This document shows positions 1-7,002 of a DNA stretch of 7,002 nucleotides, in pieces. Numbering within the stretch: the stretch's first letter is position 1; each line of letters opens with the position of its first letter. Source of the DNA: Acidobacteriaceae bacterium (GTDB lineage: Bacteria > Acidobacteriota > Terriglobia > Bryobacterales > Bryobacteraceae); assembly GCA_019246575.1 (NCBI GenBank), contig JAFAQG010000120.1:1-7002 (forward strand), in the 5' to 3' direction. The position numbers were made by a program, and so were the translations under genes. The notes under the pieces were generated by a model. It saw only the letters and a program-made list of their open reading frames with translations, was not told where the DNA came from and did not search any database.

Positions 1-915
1 TTGGATTGCGCCCGGTTCATCGACGACTACGAGGGCATCGCGAGTGAGAGATAGCAGGTGGTGCGCGCGTGGGCGAACCAGCGGGACGAGAAACTCCCAG
101 CCGGGAAAAACTTCGCCTGGATTCGACAGATCCAGTTCCTGCTCTTCGGCAGCTTCCGCCAGTTCACGGAGTAACGTACGCGACCGTGGATACTCCGCGA
201 GAGGCAACAGCGTCGTTGCAGGCACCTTCAGCACAGATCTCTGCGATTCCACATCGAATTGCCGGATCGACTCTATCTCGTCGCCGAAGAATTCCACTCG
301 AACCGGACGTGACGCTTCGGCCGGAAACACATCGAAAATGCCGCCCCGGAGCGAATATTCGCCCACCATCTCTACCGGTTCGCGGCGCTCGTATCCAATG
401 CTCTCCAGATGTTGCGTCAGAGCATCCAGCGGAAGCTCTTCGCCCGTGCGGAGCGTGAGAGCGAGCTGACGGTAAAAATCTGCAGACTCCGTTCGAAGAA
501 GCGCAGACGCGACAGGAACAATCGTGATTGGGATCTTCTTCGCTGATAACCGCCACAACGCTACCGCACGCTCTTCCGCAATCTCGCTGTGTGGCGACAA
601 TCGCTGATGAGGCAGCACATCGAGCGCAGGAAGAAGTTGCGGGGCCGGCAAATCGCGTCCTTCGAATAGAAGCTCGAAAAAGACCTCCGTCGATTCCAGT
701 AGCGCCTCCGCTTCCTTGTTGCCGTCCACGATCACGAAAACGGGCTTCTCCGTCGCCTGATACAGCAGGACCGTGTAGAGCGCCTTGGCAGTCGTCACTA
801 GGCCTGAAACAGAGAACGGTCCGCGCTCGCGGCGCGTCACTTGCTGAAGCAGAGATTGGAAGCCTCGCTGCTTGGCAGCCGATTGCAGGAGATCTCGCGT
901 CGCCGGGTGGATCAC
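1..915 (-). CDS. mfd: Transcription-repair coupling factor Mfd, N-terminal part (truncated by left window edge)
   Basis: Mfd is a cytoplasmic DNA translocase that displaces RNA polymerase stalled at lesions and recruits UvrA for nucleotide excision repair. The reverse strand reads open for 305 codons, from a GTG at 915-913 to the window edge. The visible part is the UvrB-like N-terminal module (domains 1a/2/1b). Residues about 30-140 match domain 1a, including LPHQRLSPHSE (101-111), the counterpart of the 'SPH' segment in E. coli Mfd. Residues about 174-245 match domain 2, with GYERREPVEMVGEYSLRGG, then FDVFP, EFFGDEIESIRQFD and LLPLAEYP. The RNA-polymerase-interacting domain and the helicase motifs lie outside the window, since the family is about 1100-1200 residues long. 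I chose the GTG start because an in-frame TAG lies upstream at 991-993, no ATG falls between, and the resulting IHPATRDLL start is plausible for the family. No Shine-Dalgarno sequence precedes it; the GTG overlaps the stop of a small upstream ORF, which may supply ribosomes by coupling. The identification is secure, the exact start less so. Confidence 0.93.
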   Translation of the reverse strand, partial: MIHPATRDLLQSAAKQRGFQSLLQQVTRRERGPFSVSGLVTTAKALYTVLLYQATEKPVFVIVDGNKEAEALLESTEVFFELLFEGRDLPAPQLLPALDVLPHQRLSPHSEIAEERAVALWRLSAKKIPITIVPVASALLRTESADFYRQLALTLRTGEELPLDALTQHLESIGYERREPVEMVGEYSLRGGIFDVFPAEASRPVRVEFFGDEIESIRQFDVESQRSVLKVPATTLLPLAEYPRSRTLLRELAEAAEEQELDLSNPGEVFPGWEFLVPLVRPRAHHLLSLTRDALVVVDEPGAIQ

Positions 916-1019
916 GGACGCACTACTGCTGTCGAAGGCACTCTCTTGCCTCGCGCCTTCTTCCGGCGTTTGTTGATCAGCTCCGGCGGCCTATGCAACG
1001 TCGCCATTCCCGTCTTCAT
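912..1019 (-). CDS. Possible small basic protein or leader ORF, 35 aa, overlapping the mfd start
   Basis: An ATG at 1019-1017 opens a 35-codon frame ending in TGA at 914-912. That TGA overlaps the mfd GTG start as GTGA, the classic arrangement for translational coupling. The product is strongly basic (11 Lys/Arg against one acidic residue), with the cluster INKRRKKARGKR at residues 15-26, which could bind nucleic acid. I count G or C at 24 of 34 third codon positions, which is compatible with coding. No membrane segment or cysteine is visible. The Shine-Dalgarno evidence is weak: a GAGGGG lies about 15 nt upstream of the ATG, which is too far. The frame stays open upstream of the ATG for about 15 codons, back to a TGA. 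I do not recognise a family. It could be a real small protein, a leader that couples ribosomes onto mfd, or chance. Confidence 0.33.
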   Translation of the reverse strand: MKTGMATLHRPPELINKRRKKARGKRVPSTAVVRP

Positions 1020-1093
1020 TTTAATGGTGCGCAGCCCCTCGACTCTGTACGAACCTTCGATTCTTCAATTGCGCCTGCGTCCGAACGCGCCGA

Positions 1094-1101
1094 TATATAC
1101 T
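1094..1101. promoter_or_regulatory. Possible -10 element(s) in the mfd/sulfatase divergent intergenic region
   Basis: The 120-bp gap between the divergent genes contains TATATACT, an AT-rich island in GC-rich surroundings. Read on the plus strand, TATACT (1096-1101) matches five of six bases of the sigma-70 -10 consensus and would give a sulfatase leader of about 30 nt. The core TATATA (1094-1099) is self-complementary, so it could also serve the minus strand for the small ORF and mfd. No good -35 box is seen; the best plus-strand candidate, TTGCGC at 1069-1074, matches only three of six bases and is spaced 19-21 nt away. This is a tentative call from sequence resemblance. Confidence 0.3.
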
Positions 1102-1139
1102 AACTCCGGTTTGCGAACACCTGAACGGCTTCAAGGCTC

Positions 1140-2510
1140 ATGCTTTCACGAAGAAAACTGCTGACAAGCGCCGCCACTACTGCGATCTCTGCGACCATTG
1201 ACGCCCAGCCCCAAAGGCCGCCCCGTCGCCCGAACGTCATCGTAATTCTTATGGACGATCTCGGTGTGCACGATCTGGGGTGTTTGGGCGCGAACGATCT
1301 CAAGACTCCCAACATCGACCGGCTAGCCTCTTCCGGCGTTCGATTCACAAACTGGTATTCAAATGCGCCCGTCTGCGCCCCTGCTCGCGCGGCCTTGATG
1401 ACCGGTAGATATCCCCTACGGGCCGGCATGCCCGCAAACGGCCTCAATCTGCCGTCCAAGGAAAAAACCGTTGCTTCGGTGTTAAAGACTGGCGGGTATG
1501 CAACCGCACTGACAGGCAAGTGGCATCTCGGCTCAACTCCCGACACCGTTCCCAACGCACATGGGCTCGATTATTTCTACGGTTTCCATAGCGGCTGCGT
1601 GGATTACTATTCTCATCGCTACTATTGGGGCGAGCCCAAAACCGTGAATTATCACGATCTCTGGCGCAATCGTGATGAAATTTTCGACGATGGCCGCTAT
1701 CTTACGGAGCGCATCACACAAGAGGCCGTCGGGTTCATCGACGCTCACCGCACCTCGCCGTTCTTCTTATATTGCGCGTTCAACGCGGTGCATTATCCAA
1801 TGCATGTCCCGCGCAAGTACATCGACCGTTTCCCCCATCTCGGCCGCGAACGGCAGACGTATGCGGCCATGCTTTCTGCTGCCGATGATGGGGTGGGAGA
1901 AATTCTTCGCGCCGTCGCGAGCGCAGGCATTCGCGACAACACGGTGATTTTCTTCCTGGGTGATAACGGAGCGACGACGGAGGCGCGTGCCGGTCTCAAT
2001 CAACAACCGGCTACCGCAGGCGATAACGCGCCGTTTCGCGGATTCAAGTTCAGCGTCTTTGACGGCGGCATGCACGTCCCCGCTCTCATGAGTTGGCCGG
2101 GCGTTGTTCCCGCCAATCAAATCGTGCGCGAACTTGCCATGACCGCCGATATCCTGCCGACCGTTTGCAAGGCCGCCGGTGTTCCCCTCCCCGCCGATCG
2201 CACCATCGATGGTTTCGATATCCTCCCCGTGGCGAGCTCACACGCTCGATCGCCCCATGACTCCATATATTGGGCCAACGGCAAACAACTGGCAGTTCGG
2301 CGCGGCGAGTGGAAGCTTGTTATCGATGGCATCGAGTATGGCCGGACCGAAGCCAGCCGTAAACCGCTCCAGGGCGATGATGCACTATTCCTTTCAAACC
2401 TCGCAGACGATCCCGGCGAGAGCCATAATCTTCGCCATGAGCATCCCCAGCTTGTCGACGAGCTGGCCACCGCGGCTCATCGCTGGCGGGAAACGGTGAC
2501 TAATAATTGA
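1140..2510 (+). CDS. Tat-exported Cys-type sulfatase (arylsulfatase A-like, alkaline-phosphatase superfamily)
   Basis: This is a complete 456-residue sulfatase, predicted to hydrolyse a sulfate ester in the periplasm or outside the cell. Residues 2-8 (LSRRKLL) form a twin-arginine motif followed by a weakly hydrophobic Ala/Thr-rich stretch and a likely cleavage near residues 22-25. Active-site elements appear in order: metal ligands D39-D40 in MDDLG; the signature CAPARAALMTG with C79 (codon 1374-1376), the residue converted to formylglycine, and R83; GKWHLG with K127 and H129; H218; D275-N276 in LGDNG; and K303. The segment FDGGMHVP (308-314 region) and a C-terminal DDPGE/HNL segment are also typical. 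Length is normal for family S1. The start is supported by the signal peptide and by AAGG at 1133-1136, although its 3-nt spacing to the ATG is short. A maturase (FGE or radical-SAM type) must be encoded elsewhere. The substrate cannot be read from sequence. The gene ends 28 bp before the receptor gene, with no terminator visible between them, so co-transcription is likely. Confidence 0.93.
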   Translation: MLSRRKLLTSAATTAISATIDAQPQRPPRRPNVIVILMDDLGVHDLGCLGANDLKTPNIDRLASSGVRFTNWYSNAPVCAPARAALMTGRYPLRAGMPANGLNLPSKEKTVASVLKTGGYATALTGKWHLGSTPDTVPNAHGLDYFYGFHSGCVDYYSHRYYWGEPKTVNYHDLWRNRDEIFDDGRYLTERITQEAVGFIDAHRTSPFFLYCAFNAVHYPMHVPRKYIDRFPHLGRERQTYAAMLSAADDGVGEILRAVASAGIRDNTVIFFLGDNGATTEARAGLNQQPATAGDNAPFRGFKFSVFDGGMHVPALMSWPGVVPANQIVRELAMTADILPTVCKAAGVPLPADRTIDGFDILPVASSHARSPHDSIYWANGKQLAVRRGEWKLVIDGIEYGRTEASRKPLQGDDALFLSNLADDPGESHNLRHEHPQLVDELATAAHRWRETVTNN

Positions 2511-2538
2511 AGTAAGAAACGCGGGAAGCGCTGTTTGT

Positions 2539-5500
2539 ATGATTTTTAATTTCTCGAGAACTGGTTTCTTCACTCTGACCATCGCGCTTGCGATCTCTAC
2601 TCGCCTCAATGCCCAAACTTCTACCGGAGAGATTGACGTCACCATTCAGGATCCTTCCGGAGCGGTAATTCCCAATGCCACCATCGCCATCAGCGGCTCA
2701 GAGACCGGCAATCTCGTTCGGACATTGGTTACCAATAATGCTGGGCTTGCCGAAGCGCCGTTGCTCGAACCTGGCAATTACGATATTTCGATGACTGCAG
2801 CCGGATTTGAAAAGCTTCTGCGCCGCGGCATTGTTCTGCGTGTCGGAGATGTTGTCAACCTGCGGCAAACACTCACGCCCGGCAGCATTCCGCAGGAGGT
2901 CGATGTTACCGGACAGACGCCGCTCATTGAAGAGAAATCCGCAACTCTCGGACAGGTCATCGAACAGCGGGAAATGATTCAGTTCCCGTTGAACGGCCGT
3001 AATTACCTCGATCTCGGACGGCTCGCCGCGGGTGCTGTGCCCTCCCAAGGCAGCCGCGATCAGACCTTTTCCGCTTACGGCAACACCGGTTTGCAGAATG
3101 CGTTTCTTCTCGATGGCGCGCGCAACGAAAACTATCTGCGCGGCCTCGACAATCGCGCTCGCGACATGCTTCGCCCTCCCCTCGATGCCCTGAGCGAATT
3201 TCAGGTGCAGACCAGCAATTACTCCGCCGAGTACGGCGCATCCGCTGGCGCGGTTGTTAGTGCAGTTACAAAAGGCGGGACCAACCAGTTACACGGCTCG
3301 GCGTATGAATTCCTGCGCAACGACCACCTGGACGCTTCCGATTTCTTCGCACAACCCGGCGTTAAGCCATTACTTGTGCAGAACCAGTATGGCGGTTCCG
3401 TCGGCGGCCCCATCGTGAGGGACCATGCCTGGATCTTCGGCGCGTATGAAGGCACGCACGTCCGCAGCGAATCGGTCGCGTTCGCCACTGTCCCTAGGCC
3501 CGCCATGCGCCAGGGAAACTTCGGGTCAACAGCTATTTTCGATCCCCTCTCCACCGTGCCGAACCCCCGCGGCTCCGGCTATGTACGGACGCAATTCCCA
3601 GGAAACGTGATCCCGCCGCAGAGATTCGATCAAATTGCTCAGCAGATTCTCAACTACTATCCGTTGCCGAATCTTTCTGGGGTTGCGAATAATTACACGT
3701 CGAACGTTCCGCAGCTGCAAGCGAATCACAATATGGTTGTTCGTGGAGATACGCAGATCACCACAAAAGACAGCATCTTTACGCGCGCCTCTGTCACTCG
3801 CTTCAGTATCGATGCGAACAATCCGCTTCCGCCACCCGCGCAAGATCCCGTCGACCGCACCATCAACTCCGAGGGAGTTGGATTCGGCTATACGCGAGCT
3901 TTCTCCCCAACTTTCGTCAACGAGTTTCGCTTCTCGTGGACTCGCATGACCATCAATCAGGACGAGACCACGCCTTTGAATCCGATCATCTCAGGTTTAC
4001 TCGATCCGCAGATCAAGCATGGCACTCCGAATTTCAATATCACCGGGTTTGCGACGGTCGGCGCGCAACCAGGCGTGGTCGGCAACTCACCGTTGATCAA
4101 GAGCTCCGGCGTGTGGGACCTCTCAGACAATCTCTCAAAATCGATTGGCAAACACCTGCTGAAATTCGGCACGGACCTGCAAGCCATTCGGCCGTCGACG
4201 TTCTCCGCTCTGAATGGCCGGGGCAGTTTGGGATTTACGGGAGTTTTCTCGCAAGATCCGCAGAATCGGTCGAAAAGCGGCAGCCCGGTGGCGGACCTGA
4301 TTCTGGGTGATGCGAACAGCTTAATGACGGGAACTGTCGCGCAAGCGGTCGAGCGCGGGCGTTACGGCGGCTGGTATGTCCAGGACCAGTGGGCAGTCAC
4401 ATCATCTCTCACGCTGAATCTCGGCGTGCGCTACGAGTTGTTCTTTCCGTTCCTAGAGACGCACAACCGCATGGCGAATTTCATTCTTGATCCCTCCGAT
4501 CCCCTGTTCGGGCACTTGATCCTTTCCGGAGATCCGGCAAAGCCACGTGGGTTGATTACTCTCGACAAGAACAACTGGGCGCCGCGCGTAGGCTTCGCCT
4601 GGCGCGTCCCAGCTTTGAAGAGCACTGTCATCCGCAGCTCCTACGGCATCTTTTACGCGCAGGACCAAGGGAACGGCGTGACCTCGCGAATGACAAACAA
4701 TCCGCCTTTCTACGGCTACGGCGGCGTTTCTATCACCAGCGATCAGCTCAATCCCGCTACAGGATTCGTCTTGAGCTCCGGCGCACTCGCTCCTCGTCCT
4801 GCGCCCATCAATCCTTCGCAATTCGTTCTCAATCCGGCTTCGACCACAACACTTGTGAGCTGGAACGAGCGATACACGACCCCTTACGTTCAGGAGTGGA
4901 ACTTCACCGTCGAGAAACAACTGCCGGGAAATATGGCGTGGGAGACAAGTTACGTGGGTAACATCGGTATCCACTTATGGGGTCAAATTGACGGCAATCA
5001 GCCGGTGGTAAACGCTCCCGGCTCGCCCACGACGCGGCGGCCGCTGGCGCGTTATACTGTCGCGCAAATCAAGAGTTTCTCGCCCTGGAACCGCACCACT
5101 TACGAAGGCCTTTCCTCACGAGTCGAGAAACGCTTTTCGCACGGCACGTCCTTCATCGCCAGCTTCACATACGGCCGCGCGCTCGATCTACAGAACCCCG
5201 CCCTCGATGCCTGTGACAGCTGCGGGCCGGGCGATACGGTCCAGAATGCTTATAATCGCAACGTGCAAAAAGGGCCGTCCGATAACAACGTTCCGCTTCG
5301 ATTTGCTCTCGGCGGCATCTGGGATCTTCCCTTCGGCCCAGGTCGAGCCTTTGTAAGCGATGGCTGGCTAAGTCAAGTGGTCGGATCCTGGCAGCTCAGC
5401 GGCATTTATCAGGTCCAGAGCGGATTACCGTTCACCGTCAATCTCTCCTTCGATAATGCCAATGCCGGGACGACATCTTATCCAAACCGCGTCTGTAACG

Positions 5501-5823
5501 GTAACCTTACAAATCCGACCATCTCGAGGTGGTTCGATACGAGTTGCTTTGTGGCCTCGCCCTCCTATCAGTTCGGGAATGAAGGCCGCAACGTGCTTAC
5601 AGGCCCGGGACGGAACAACCTCGATCTCGGATTGCACCGAGTCTTCCGTCTCCCGCTGCGCGAATCGAGCACTCTCGAGATTCGTGCCGAAGCGTTCAAT
5701 ATCTTCAACCACCCGCAGTTCGGTTTGCCCGGCGCCACGATCGGCAACCCGGGCGTCGGCGTCATCAGCAGCACTGCGGTGGCAAATCGCGAGCTACAAC
5801 TCGCAGCCCGCCTCGCGTTTTAA
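2539..5823 (+). CDS. Oar-like TonB-dependent receptor with N-terminal carboxypeptidase-regulatory-like domain
   Basis: This is a complete 1094-residue outer-membrane receptor that would take up or bind a large ligand using TonB-ExbBD energy. Residues 1-25 form a Sec signal peptide with likely cleavage after LNA. Residues about 28-112 are a carboxypeptidase-regulatory-like beta-sandwich (GEIDVTIQDPSGAVIPNATI, later GNYDISMTAAGF). EVDVTGQTP (120-128) may be the TonB-box-like strand. The plug covers about 130-250, with FPLNGRNYLDL, FLLDGARNENY, VQTSNYSAEYG and TKGGTNQLHGS. The rest is a beta-barrel ending in phenylalanine, as usual for outer-membrane proteins. Its four cysteines lie near the C-terminus (892/895 and 986/1003), probably in extracellular loops. 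The architecture matches the Oar-like family, highly multiplied in Acidobacteriota, which is distinct from SusC in having no SusD partner; none is seen here. The start is supported by GGGAAG at 2523-2528 (10-nt spacing) and the signal peptide. The ligand is unknown; the adjacent sulfatase suggests a sulfated compound, which is inference. Confidence 0.94.
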   Translation: MIFNFSRTGFFTLTIALAISTRLNAQTSTGEIDVTIQDPSGAVIPNATIAISGSETGNLVRTLVTNNAGLAEAPLLEPGNYDISMTAAGFEKLLRRGIVLRVGDVVNLRQTLTPGSIPQEVDVTGQTPLIEEKSATLGQVIEQREMIQFPLNGRNYLDLGRLAAGAVPSQGSRDQTFSAYGNTGLQNAFLLDGARNENYLRGLDNRARDMLRPPLDALSEFQVQTSNYSAEYGASAGAVVSAVTKGGTNQLHGSAYEFLRNDHLDASDFFAQPGVKPLLVQNQYGGSVGGPIVRDHAWIFGAYEGTHVRSESVAFATVPRPAMRQGNFGSTAIFDPLSTVPNPRGSGYVRTQFPGNVIPPQRFDQIAQQILNYYPLPNLSGVANNYTSNVPQLQANHNMVVRGDTQITTKDSIFTRASVTRFSIDANNPLPPPAQDPVDRTINSEGVGFGYTRAFSPTFVNEFRFSWTRMTINQDETTPLNPIISGLLDPQIKHGTPNFNITGFATVGAQPGVVGNSPLIKSSGVWDLSDNLSKSIGKHLLKFGTDLQAIRPSTFSALNGRGSLGFTGVFSQDPQNRSKSGSPVADLILGDANSLMTGTVAQAVERGRYGGWYVQDQWAVTSSLTLNLGVRYELFFPFLETHNRMANFILDPSDPLFGHLILSGDPAKPRGLITLDKNNWAPRVGFAWRVPALKSTVIRSSYGIFYAQDQGNGVTSRMTNNPPFYGYGGVSITSDQLNPATGFVLSSGALAPRPAPINPSQFVLNPASTTTLVSWNERYTTPYVQEWNFTVEKQLPGNMAWETSYVGNIGIHLWGQIDGNQPVVNAPGSPTTRRPLARYTVAQIKSFSPWNRTTYEGLSSRVEKRFSHGTSFIASFTYGRALDLQNPALDACDSCGPGDTVQNAYNRNVQKGPSDNNVPLRFALGGIWDLPFGPGRAFVSDGWLSQVVGSWQLSGIYQVQSGLPFTVNLSFDNANAGTTSYPNRVCNGNLTNPTISRWFDTSCFVASPSYQFGNEGRNVLTGPGRNNLDLGLHRVFRLPLRESSTLEIRAEAFNIFNHPQFGLPGATIGNPGVGVISSTAVANRELQLAARLAF

Positions 5824-5851
5824 GCTTCCAATGTACGGGCCGGTTTCGAAA

Positions 5852-5900
5852 TTCCTTCTTACTTCCCGCTTCTGGCTTCCTGCTTCCTGCTTCTTGCTGC
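5852..5900. repeat. Degenerate heptanucleotide tandem repeat (plus-strand consensus CTGCTTC)
   Basis: Six consecutive units of exactly 7 bp end in CTTC, with the final C at 5858, 5865, 5872, 5879, 5886 and 5893. A diverged seventh unit (TTGCTGC) runs to 5900. The two units at 5880-5893 are identical (CTGCTTC); the others differ in the first three bases. The array fills most of the 80-bp gap between the convergent receptor and acs genes and stops about 3 bp from the acs stop codon, so it lies outside both reading frames. Heptamer tandem repeats of this general sort are known from intergenic regions of several bacteria, for example cyanobacterial STRRs. No hairpin or U-tract terminator is apparent in the gap. 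The function is unknown. Confidence 0.75.
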
Positions 5901-5903
5901 TGC

Positions 5904-7002
5904 TCAATCCTCATCCTGTTGCAGTTTTGTGACGACGCTGAAATCCTCGAGCGTCGTCACATCGCCCGTAATGGAATGAGTGGTCACGATCTCGCGTAGC
6001 AGCCGCCGCATAATTTTTCCGCTGCGAGTTTTGGGAAGCGCGTCCGTAAACCGGATCTCCTCGGGCCGCGCAAACGGTCCAATCTCATGCGCCACCCATT
6101 GCCGCAGTTCTTTCCCGAGTGCCTCGCGGTTCCAATCGCCGTTCTTCAGCGTCACGAAAGCGCAAACTGCTTGCCCCGTGATATCGTGCGGTTTGCCGAC
6201 CACCGCCGCCTCCGCAACCGCCGGGTGATGAACCAGCGCGGATTCCACCTCCATCGTGCTGAGCCGGTGTCCACTGACATTCATCACGTCATCCACGCGG
6301 CCCAGCACCCAGTAATATCCGTCGTTGTCTCGCCGCGCCGCATCGCCCGTAAAATAAGCGCCCGGCACACGCGACCAATACTGTTCCTTGTAGCGCTTCG
6401 CATCGCCCCAAATGGTGCGGATCATACTCGGCCAGGGCTGCCGGATAATAAGATAGCCTTCGCGGTTATCGCCCGCCGGCTCACCCTTCGCGTCCACGAC
6501 ATCCGCTACGATGCCCGGCAAGGGCAACGTTGCCGACCCGGGTTTCGTCGGCAGCGCACCGGGTATCGGCGAAATCATAATGCCGCCGGTTTCGGTTTGC
6601 CACCACGTATCCACAATCGGACAGCGCTCCTTCCCGATCACGCGGTAATACCATTCCCATGCTGCGGGGTTAATCGGCTCGCCCACCGATCCAAGCACGC
6701 GCAGCGACGACAGATTGTGCGCGTTCGGCCACTGATCGCCTTGCCGCACAAGTGCGCGAATGGCAGTCGGCGAAGTGTAGAAGATCGAAACGCCGTATTT
6801 CTCGACGATGCTACAGTAATGGTCAAAAGCAGGATAATCGGGGGCACCCTCGTAGATGACCGATGTTGCGCCTGCCGCGAGCGGCCCGTAAACGACGTAG
6901 CTGTGTCCTGTCACCCAGCCGATGTCCGCTGTGCACCAATACACGTCGCTCTCTTGCAGATCGAAGACCCACTTCATCGAGACCGCAGTCAGCAATAGAT
7001 AA
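5904..7002 (-). CDS. acs: Acetyl-CoA synthetase, C-terminal part (truncated by right window edge)
   Basis: This AMP-forming acetate:CoA ligase makes acetyl-CoA from acetate, ATP and CoA in the cytoplasm. About 366 codons are visible, so roughly the first 280 residues of a usual 640-660 lie beyond the edge. The frame is open to the edge, and a TTG at 6995-6993 is internal, not the start. Counting that codon as residue 1, the motifs are: [15 protein letters not shown] (19-33); [10 protein letters not shown] (129-138), where the second Trp is the residue that restricts the pocket to acetate in characterised Acs and argues against propionyl-CoA synthetase; YFTGD (214-218); [16 protein letters not shown] (232-247), the hinge and CoA-side loop; and [11 protein letters not shown] (321-331). 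K327 (codon 6017-6015) is the adenylation lysine, the site acetylated by Pat-type enzymes in other bacteria, so post-translational control is possible. The C-terminus ends in a short acidic tail. The gene converges on the receptor gene and appears unrelated to it. Confidence 0.96.
   Translation of the reverse strand, partial: YLLLTAVSMKWVFDLQESDVYWCTADIGWVTGHSYVVYGPLAAGATSVIYEGAPDYPAFDHYCSIVEKYGVSIFYTSPTAIRALVRQGDQWPNAHNLSSLRVLGSVGEPINPAAWEWYYRVIGKERCPIVDTWWQTETGGIMISPIPGALPTKPGSATLPLPGIVADVVDAKGEPAGDNREGYLIIRQPWPSMIRTIWGDAKRYKEQYWSRVPGAYFTGDAARRDNDGYYWVLGRVDDVMNVSGHRLSTMEVESALVHHPAVAEAAVVGKPHDITGQAVCAFVTLKNGDWNREALGKELRQWVAHEIGPFARPEEIRFTDALPKTRSGKIMRRLLREIVTTHSITGDVTTLEDFSVVTKLQQDED

Noticed and set aside
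528..1103. A 191-codon open frame on the plus strand over mfd
   Set aside because: It is antisense to conserved Mfd codons, is rich in Arg/Pro/Ser without domain features, and would cover the divergent promoter region.
2511..2538. Terminator or separate promoter between the sulfatase and receptor genes
   Set aside because: The 28-bp spacer has only a short AGCGCT palindrome and a ribosome-binding-like GGGAAG. There is no stem with a T-run and no room for a full promoter.
4453..4974. A 173-codon open frame on the minus strand within the receptor gene
   Set aside because: The plus-strand receptor frame is continuous and conserved here, so this is a mirror frame with no supporting features.
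2539..5823. SusC assignment for the receptor
   Set aside because: There is no SusD partner. The order of regulatory-like domain, plug and barrel, together with the motif style (PLNGRNYLDL, VQTSNYSAEYG), matches Oar-like Acidobacteriota receptors better.
5852..5900. CRISPR array or terminator in the convergent gap
   Set aside because: The period is only 7 bp with no spacers, and I see no GC-rich inverted repeat followed by a T-run on either strand. The 8-bp palindrome TTTCGAAA just before the array is too short to be a terminator.
6993..6995. TTG as a start codon for acs
   Set aside because: The frame stays open to the window edge (Y-L-L before it matches the acs family GYL-type segment), and about 280 N-terminal residues of a normal Acs would otherwise be missing.
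6087..6998. A 303-codon open frame on the plus strand opposite acs
   Set aside because: It lies entirely antisense to a clearly conserved acetyl-CoA synthetase. Its translation is rich in Arg/His with no recognisable domain, as expected for a frame mirrored from GC-rich coding DNA.

Overview
The window looks like an ordinary chromosomal stretch from an Acidobacteriota-type bacterium, probably the Solibacter/Bryobacter side of Terriglobia. This is inferred from protein style only. The strongest clue is a long Oar-like TonB-dependent receptor (N-terminal carboxypeptidase-regulatory-like domain, then plug, then barrel), a family greatly expanded in that phylum. A Tat-exported sulfatase and moderately GC-rich codon use fit this placement. 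No taxonomic marker gene is present.

Layout: (1) Positions 1-915, minus strand: the first 305 codons of mfd (transcription-repair coupling factor), running off the left edge. It starts at a GTG that shares a GTGA overlap with the stop of a possible 35-codon basic small ORF (912-1019, minus). (2) Positions 1020-1139: a short divergent intergenic region with a TATATACT element that could serve as a -10 box. (3) Positions 1140-2510, plus strand: a complete Cys-type sulfatase with a twin-arginine signal. (4) Positions 2539-5823, plus strand, 28 bp downstream: a complete 1094-residue Oar-like TonB-dependent receptor. (5) Positions 5824-5903: a convergent intergenic gap almost filled by a degenerate 7-bp-period repeat. 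(6) Positions 5904-7002, minus strand: the C-terminal part of acetyl-CoA synthetase (acs), running off the right edge.

The sulfatase and receptor are close, co-oriented and probably co-transcribed. A reasonable inference is that they handle a sulfated (perhaps glycan-derived) compound: the receptor imports or binds it at the outer membrane and the sulfatase desulfates it in the periplasm. Neither the substrate nor the role is shown by the sequence. The flanking mfd and acs genes are housekeeping genes on the opposite strand and are not obviously linked to this pair.

No RNA gene, CRISPR array, insertion sequence, prophage or convincing terminator was seen, and there is no gene-free stretch over about 120 bp. 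I found no clear evidence of a new biological system. The points most worth a second look are the small ORF coupled to mfd, the heptamer array, and the sulfatase-receptor pair.
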